Shown here one piece after another: positions 6,582 to 10,836 of a stretch of 10,836 nucleotides of DNA. Location: assembly GCA_002369025.1 (NCBI GenBank), contig DFDV01000070.1, positions 1-10,836 of the forward strand, written 5' to 3'. The notes under the pieces are model-generated. The model was not told the origin of the DNA. It did not search any database and saw nothing but the letters and a program-made list of their open reading frames with translations. The position numbers were made by a program, and so were the translations under genes. Each line of letters opens with the position of its first letter. Position 1 is the first letter of the stretch. Source of the DNA: Treponema sp. UBA3819. Its GTDB lineage: Bacteria; Spirochaetota; Spirochaetia; Treponematales; Treponemataceae.

Positions 6582-9368
6582 ATGGGAATAGATAAAGTTT
6601 TAGCGTTCATATTCGGAAACCAGAATGAACGTGATGTTAAAAAATTAAAGCCGCTTTTAAAGGCTGTAAACGACAAAGAAGCATGGGCACAGGGTTTGAG
6701 TGCCGAAGATTTTCCAAAGCAGACACAGATTTTTAAGGAACGCCTTGCAAAGGGTGAGACGCTGGATGATATTCTGCCTGAAGCATTTGCACTTGCCCGC
6801 GAAGCAGCATACCGTGTTCTCGGTGAACGCGCCTATGATGTGCAGATAATGGGTTCTCTTGTCCTTCACTCCGGCAGAATTACGGAAATGAAGACTGGTG
6901 AAGGTAAGACTTTGATGTGTGTTGCCGCAGCCTACCTGAACTCTCTCAGCGGAAAAGGTGTTCACATCGTTACCGTAAACGACTATCTGGCAGAACGCGA
7001 TGCCAACTGGATGCGCCCTGTCTACGCATATCTTGGCCAGACCGTAGGTACCATTCTTTCCAACATGGACAATGATGAGCGCAAGAAGAACTACAACTGC
7101 GACCTCACCTACGGTACCAACAACGAATTCGGCTTTGACTACCTGCGCGACAACATGCAGATTGATTTGAACCGCAAGGTACAGCGCGGATTCAACTTCT
7201 GTATCGTGGACGAAATCGACTCCATTTTGATTGATGAGGCCCGTACTCCCCTTATCATTTCTGGTGCCGCAGAAGACGATACCTACAAATTCCATGAAGT
7301 TGATAAATATGTGGGTGAATTTGAGGAAGTAGAAAAAGACCCCGCAACCGATGATTACCCCGATGAAGTGCAGATGACGCCCGAAGAACGTCAGGCAATG
7401 AAAGGCGACTATAAAATTGATGAAAAATCAAAGCGTGTCTCCTTCACTGACCACGGCATGAACCACATTAACGACATTCTGCACAAGCACAATCTCATTC
7501 CCGCAGACCGCACTGTTTTTGATGAAGACTGTTTTGAGTTTGTTCACTACTTTACCCAGGCTATCCGTGCCCATGTCCTCTACAATATTGACGTAGATTA
7601 TGTTGTTCGCGACGGCAAGGTAGAAATCGTTGATGAATTTACCGGTCGTGTACTGGAAGGCCGCCGCTATTCAGACGGTCTGCACCAGGCTATCGAAGCA
7701 AAGGAACATCTCCGCATTGCCCAGCGCAACCGCACCATGGCAACCATTACCTTCCAGAACTTTTTCCGCATGTACGACAAACTTTCCGGCATGACCGGTA
7801 CGGCACAGACGGAAGCAGTTGAATTTGCAAAAATCTACAAGCTGGATGTAGTCGTCATTCCGACTCACAAGCCGGTAGCCCGTATTGATGAACAGGATGA
7901 AGTCTACCTGAACGAAGAAGACAAATGGAATGCAATTGCCGCAGAAGTCGCCGCTGCCCACGAAAAAGGTCAGCCTGTACTGATTGGTACGGTCAGCGTT
8001 GAAAAATCTGAGCATCTTTCAGGCATTCTTACCCGCAAGGGTATCCGCCACGAAGTTTTGAACGCAAAGAACCACGCTCGCGAAGCACTGATTATCGCAG
8101 AGGCCGGCGCAAAAGGTGCCGTTACCGTTGCAACAAACATGGCTGGTCGTGGTACGGATATCAAACTGGGCGGAAACCCCGAATTCAGGGCCCGGAAGCG
8201 CGCCGGCACAAATGCTACCCCGGAACAGTACGAGGCGGCTTACGAAAAAGAAAAAGAACAGTGGAAACACGACTATGAAGAAGTAAAGAATCTGGGCGGT
8301 CTCTATGTTATCGGTACAGAACGCCATGAAAGCCGCCGTATCGACAATCAGCTGCGCGGTCGTTCAGGCCGTCAGGGTGACCCGGGACGCAGTAAGTTCT
8401 ACATCTCCATGGACGATGACCTGATGCGTCTTTTCGGCGGCGACCGCATGAAGAACATCATGAGCCGCATCGGCATGCAGCCGGGAGAACCCATTTATCA
8501 CCCCTGGCTTACCAAGGGAATTGAAAAGGCTCAGAAAAAAGTCGAAGAGCGCAACTTTGACATCCGTAAAAACCTGATTGATTACGACGATGTTTTAAAC
8601 GAACAGCGTGAATATATCTATGGCCAGAGGGACGGCATTCTTGCAGACGAAAATCTTACGGAACGCATCATGAACACCGCCAACGACTATCTTGACGAAT
8701 GGTTCTATGAATACGCCCACGCCCGCCGCAATACAAACGCACAGGCAGAACTGCTGGAAAAAATCCGCGCGAACTTTGGCGTTCAGATGCCTACAGAGCG
8801 CCTGACCAAAGAAGCAGTCATTGCCCTGCTGCAGAATGATTTGACGGAAAAAGAAACACTGGTTGGAAAGCAGAACTTCAATATGTTTATCCGCTACCAG
8901 TACATTCAGTCCATCGACAAAAAATGGCTTGACCAGCTGGAATTCCTGGACAGCCTGCGCGAAGCGGTTCATCTGCGCTCATACGGCAGCAAGAATCCCC
9001 TTACCGAGTACAAGATTGACGGTTTCAACCAGTTTGACGCCATGCTGGAACAGATCCGCATAGAAATTGCAAGCCGTGTATTCAAGGTACGCGTACAGAT
9101 AAATCCCCAGCCCATACAGCCCCAGCGTCAGGTGAACATGCAGGCTCAGCATCAGGAAGCCGAATCCATGTCTCAGGCAGCCAATGCACAGGGAAATGCA
9201 AGCCGTTCATTCAACGCCGCACAGGCTCAGGCAGCGGCAAGCCGTACCATGGCAGGCGCATCTACCGGCCAGAGTCAGATTGTCCGCCGCACCATGCCAA
9301 AGGTTGGCAGAAACGACCCCTGCCCCTGCGGTTCAGGAAAGAAATACAAACAGTGCCATGGGCGCTAA
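6582..9368 (+). CDS. secA: Preprotein translocase ATPase SecA
   Basis: SecA is the ATP-driven motor that pushes unfolded precursor proteins through the SecYEG channel at the cytoplasmic membrane. The 928-residue product is full length (E. coli SecA has 901). Visible signatures: Walker A MKTGEGKTL (103-111, Lys109); Walker B DEIDSILIDEARTPL starting at Asp210; a preprotein cross-linking region at roughly 230-375, with an acidic stretch near 255-270; FQNFFRMYDKLSGMTGTA (from 391); MAGRGTDIKLGG (from 520); and GTERHESRRIDNQLRGRSGR (from 578) with the arginine fingers. A Gln/Ala/Met-rich linker (~840-907) leads to the zinc-binding SEC-C tail, Cys914-x-Cys916, Cys925-His926, used with SecB or ribosomes in other bacteria. 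Start: ATG 6582 gives the normal N-terminus. It has no Shine-Dalgarno and its own candidate promoter 32 bases after the regulator, so it is probably not dependent on that gene. Confidence 0.99.
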   Translation: MGIDKVLAFIFGNQNERDVKKLKPLLKAVNDKEAWAQGLSAEDFPKQTQIFKERLAKGETLDDILPEAFALAREAAYRVLGERAYDVQIMGSLVLHSGRITEMKTGEGKTLMCVAAAYLNSLSGKGVHIVTVNDYLAERDANWMRPVYAYLGQTVGTILSNMDNDERKKNYNCDLTYGTNNEFGFDYLRDNMQIDLNRKVQRGFNFCIVDEIDSILIDEARTPLIISGAAEDDTYKFHEVDKYVGEFEEVEKDPATDDYPDEVQMTPEERQAMKGDYKIDEKSKRVSFTDHGMNHINDILHKHNLIPADRTVFDEDCFEFVHYFTQAIRAHVLYNIDVDYVVRDGKVEIVDEFTGRVLEGRRYSDGLHQAIEAKEHLRIAQRNRTMATITFQNFFRMYDKLSGMTGTAQTEAVEFAKIYKLDVVVIPTHKPVARIDEQDEVYLNEEDKWNAIAAEVAAAHEKGQPVLIGTVSVEKSEHLSGILTRKGIRHEVLNAKNHAREALIIAEAGAKGAVTVATNMAGRGTDIKLGGNPEFRARKRAGTNATPEQYEAAYEKEKEQWKHDYEEVKNLGGLYVIGTERHESRRIDNQLRGRSGRQGDPGRSKFYISMDDDLMRLFGGDRMKNIMSRIGMQPGEPIYHPWLTKGIEKAQKKVEERNFDIRKNLIDYDDVLNEQREYIYGQRDGILADENLTERIMNTANDYLDEWFYEYAHARRNTNAQAELLEKIRANFGVQMPTERLTKEAVIALLQNDLTEKETLVGKQNFNMFIRYQYIQSIDKKWLDQLEFLDSLREAVHLRSYGSKNPLTEYKIDGFNQFDAMLEQIRIEIASRVFKVRVQINPQPIQPQRQVNMQAQHQEAESMSQAANAQGNASRSFNAAQAQAAASRTMAGASTGQSQIVRRTMPKVGRNDPCPCGSGKKYKQCHGR

Positions 9369-9370
9369 CA

Positions 9371-9410
9371 GTTAGCCTGCGGCTAAGCCCAGGCGTTAGC
9401 CTGTGGTTAG
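9371..9410. repeat. Paired GTTAGCC palindromic short repeats after secA
   Basis: Two 16-base copies, GTTAGCCTGCGGCTAA (9371-9386) and GTTAGCCTGTGGTTAG (9395-9410), follow the secA stop by two bases and match at 13 of 16 positions. The first is a perfect hairpin (TTAGCC, loop TGC, GGCTAA); the second pairs with G-U-type mismatches. GCTAAC at 9365-9370, overlapping the stop codon, can also pair with GTTAGC. This may be a REP-like element or an mRNA 3'-end stabiliser; the identity is unknown. Confidence 0.6.
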
Positions 9411-9412
9411 AT

Positions 9413-9456
9413 AAAAACGACTCAAGTGAAGTGAACTTCATTTGAGCCGTTTTTTT
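9413..9456. terminator. Bidirectional rho-independent terminator between secA and lepB
   Basis: A long stem of about 16 pairs, ACGaCTCAAgTGAAGT with ACTTCAtTTGAGcCGT, has a 2-base centre (GA at 9433-9434) and only a few mismatches. It is flanked by AAAAA on the left and a run of seven T (9450-9456) on the right. It therefore ends secA on the plus strand and can also act for the convergent signal peptidase gene, whose stop is only about 10 bases away. Confidence 0.9.
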
Positions 9457-9466
9457 GTGCGGGTGA

Positions 9467-10836
9467 TTATTTTCCGGTGTGGCCGGGAACACCATGACGG
9501 GGAAGAGGCCAAAATCGGTAGGCTGTCGTTCCCAGGATGCGGCTCCTGTGAACGTACTGGGGAGCCATATTCGTGTAATAGGTGACAGAATAGTCATCAA
9601 AAGGCGTAAGGGGTGTAAGCCAGTCATCGTAACTGTGGCGCATATCCAGCGAATTAAATCTGTTATCCCCCATCATAAAATAGCAGTCCTCTGGAATATA
9701 CCGGGGATTTCCAGCCTCATCATTCTGGGGGAAGACCGGCATATTGCGTCTATCCTGTAAGAGAATGTAATCAGAAAGCATTTTAGCCTGGGAAAAATAG
9801 TCCGTCCGCTTTTTATCGCCTGCCCAAAGGGAGGGCTGCAGTCCGTCTGAAAGCAGTTCAAGATTGCGCACCACAATCCGTCCAAAAGTCAGTTTAATCA
9901 TCAGGTTCAGCTTAAAACTTGCTTCTGCGTAGAGGTCGCCAGCAAAGTCTCTTTTTTTGCCGGTCCAGTCCGTCATAAAGCGGGTAAACCATTCACTTCC
10001 GTCACTTGCCTGCAAGAGTTTATATGTCATAGCGGAAGAAAGCTGTTCTGAAAGCAGTCCGTAATCAATATAACCGCCCATCGGAGTTCTCACAAAGGAT
10101 ATGACCGAAAGTTCATTTTGTCCTATCTCAGTCTTTCCAGTCTTTTCTACACCGCCAAAAAATTTTGAAAGAGTGGAAAAACGGTCAGCAAGGGAACGGC
10201 ATTCAAGGGCGGCAGAAGTCACATCAAGAGTCCTTCTCTGCTCCTCACACAAAAGCATCTGTTCGTAAGCAGACTGGGAAATGGGATACTGCTTAATGCC
10301 GTTATTATTTTTGAGAGAGGCTTTTGCATCATTCAAATTCCAGGCAGCCCAGTTATCGTCCTCCCTGACGGCTGTAAACTCATCACTTGAACGCGTACGG
10401 TGATACAATATTCCGTCCTGCATCATCAGCTGTTCCCCCGGCACTCCTACCAGACGCTTTACCAGCGGGTCAGCCTTGGGATTTCCGTCCGCATCCATAT
10501 TCAGATTTATTTTTGTGAGCGAAATCATATAGACAAGCTGACTGACAAAGGTTTTTACCTCACTCTTTCTGTCATCATCATAATGGGGATTTCTGAAAAC
10601 AACGATATCCCCGCGTTTATAGGACTTAAGGTAAGGAAAGCCGATTTTTGAAAGGGGAAATTTAGGTCCGCTCAAAGTCTTAAAGACCACAACCCTGTCC
10701 TTAATGAGGAATTCAGGCACCATGGACTCAGAAGGAATTTCATAAAGCTGAACAATAAAAATATTCAGAAGCAGAACCATAAAGACTGCCTGCACAAGAG
10801 CATCAATCCAGCTGATAGTCTCAGAAATAAAGAGTT
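9467..10836 (-). CDS. lepB: Signal peptidase I (S26), N-terminus beyond window
   Basis: Membrane-bound serine protease that removes signal peptides from Sec-exported proteins on the outer face of the cytoplasmic membrane. Numbering here is from the GTG at 10795. Visible: a hydrophobic transmembrane segment (AVFMVLLLNIFIVQ), box B IPSESM (catalytic Ser24), KRGDIVVF (60-67), box D VKRLVGVPGE (Lys113, general base) and box E GDNRFNS (376-382). The GTG is probably not the true start: the frame stays open upstream to the right edge (LFISETISWIDALV), and those residues fit the start of the membrane anchor. The gene is therefore partial at its 5' end, with at least 456 codons visible. The segment between Lys113 and GDNR is about 260 residues, against ~127 in E. 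coli, so a large insertion is present. It is convergent with secA and shares a terminator. The stop is TAA at 9467-9469. Confidence 0.95.
   Translation of the reverse strand, partial: LFISETISWIDALVQAVFMVLLLNIFIVQLYEIPSESMVPEFLIKDRVVVFKTLSGPKFPLSKIGFPYLKSYKRGDIVVFRNPHYDDDRKSEVKTFVSQLVYMISLTKINLNMDADGNPKADPLVKRLVGVPGEQLMMQDGILYHRTRSSDEFTAVREDDNWAAWNLNDAKASLKNNNGIKQYPISQSAYEQMLLCEEQRRTLDVTSAALECRSLADRFSTLSKFFGGVEKTGKTEIGQNELSVISFVRTPMGGYIDYGLLSEQLSSAMTYKLLQASDGSEWFTRFMTDWTGKKRDFAGDLYAEASFKLNLMIKLTFGRIVVRNLELLSDGLQPSLWAGDKKRTDYFSQAKMLSDYILLQDRRNMPVFPQNDEAGNPRYIPEDCYFMMGDNRFNSLDMRHSYDDWLTPLTPFDDYSVTYYTNMAPQYVHRSRILGTTAYRFWPLPRHGVPGHTGK
9700..10420 (-). other. Large insertion between catalytic boxes of signal peptidase I
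   Basis: Roughly residues 126-365 of the visible protein lie between box D (VKRLVGVPGE) and box E (GDNR). The stretch is rich in polar and charged residues (for example CEEQRRTLDV and EKTGKTEIGQ) with no catalytic motif that I recognise. It is in frame and the boxes on either side are intact, so it reads as a family-specific cap or insertion domain, not a disruption. Confidence 0.6.

Noticed and set aside
6657..7295. Long minus-strand open frame opposite the 5' part of secA
   Set aside because: It is antisense to clear SecA coding sequence with all motifs intact; composition is low-quality, with no recognisable domain or ribosome site.
9371..9410. CRISPR-like repeat
   Set aside because: Only two short imperfect palindromic copies with an 8-base gap, no spacers and no cas genes.
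10793..10795. GTG as the true start of signal peptidase I
   Set aside because: The frame is open upstream to the window edge and encodes residues that fit the start of the membrane anchor; no Shine-Dalgarno is visible before the GTG.

Overview
The window looks like chromosomal DNA of a pectin-using, host-associated spirochete, most likely a Treponema from a rumen, gut or oral habitat. This is inferred from three things: a large lipoprotein pectin methylesterase with Ig-like domains, a long regulator that joins a LacI-type sugar-binding domain to a C-terminal AraC helix-turn-helix, and a signal peptidase I with a large internal insertion. Genus is not proven here. No mobile element, CRISPR array, tRNA or rRNA was seen.

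Layout. Bases 1-4177 (minus) hold the N-terminal ~1,392 residues of a secreted, lipid-anchored carbohydrate esterase family 8 pectinesterase; its C-terminus lies beyond the left edge. A 193-base divergent intergenic region (4178-4370) follows, with an operator-like dyad, an AT-rich block and candidate promoters for both sides. Bases 4371-6549 (plus) encode one regulator split into two frames at a run of ten C (5488-5497). The first piece is the periplasmic-binding-protein-like ligand domain; the second is a sensor-like middle region plus the AraC DNA-binding domain. Nine C would give a single ~725-residue protein. Bases 6582-9368 encode complete SecA. Short GTTAGCC repeats and a strong bidirectional terminator (9413-9456) separate it from a convergent signal peptidase I gene (9467 to the right edge, minus) whose N-terminus is outside the window.

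How the parts fit. The regulator is divergent from the pectinesterase and has a sugar-binding-type sensor, so it is the obvious candidate to control it in response to a pectin-derived sugar (inference). The C10 tract makes this regulator a candidate for phase variation: at ten C the DNA-binding domain is cut off. An assembly error is the main alternative. SecA and signal peptidase I are general secretion genes. The pectinesterase has a lipobox, so SecA would help export it, but lipoprotein signal peptidase (not the signal peptidase I here) would be expected to cleave it. The regulator and secA both lack a visible Shine-Dalgarno and have promoter-like elements placed so that transcripts would begin at or within a few bases of the ATG, suggesting leaderless mRNAs.
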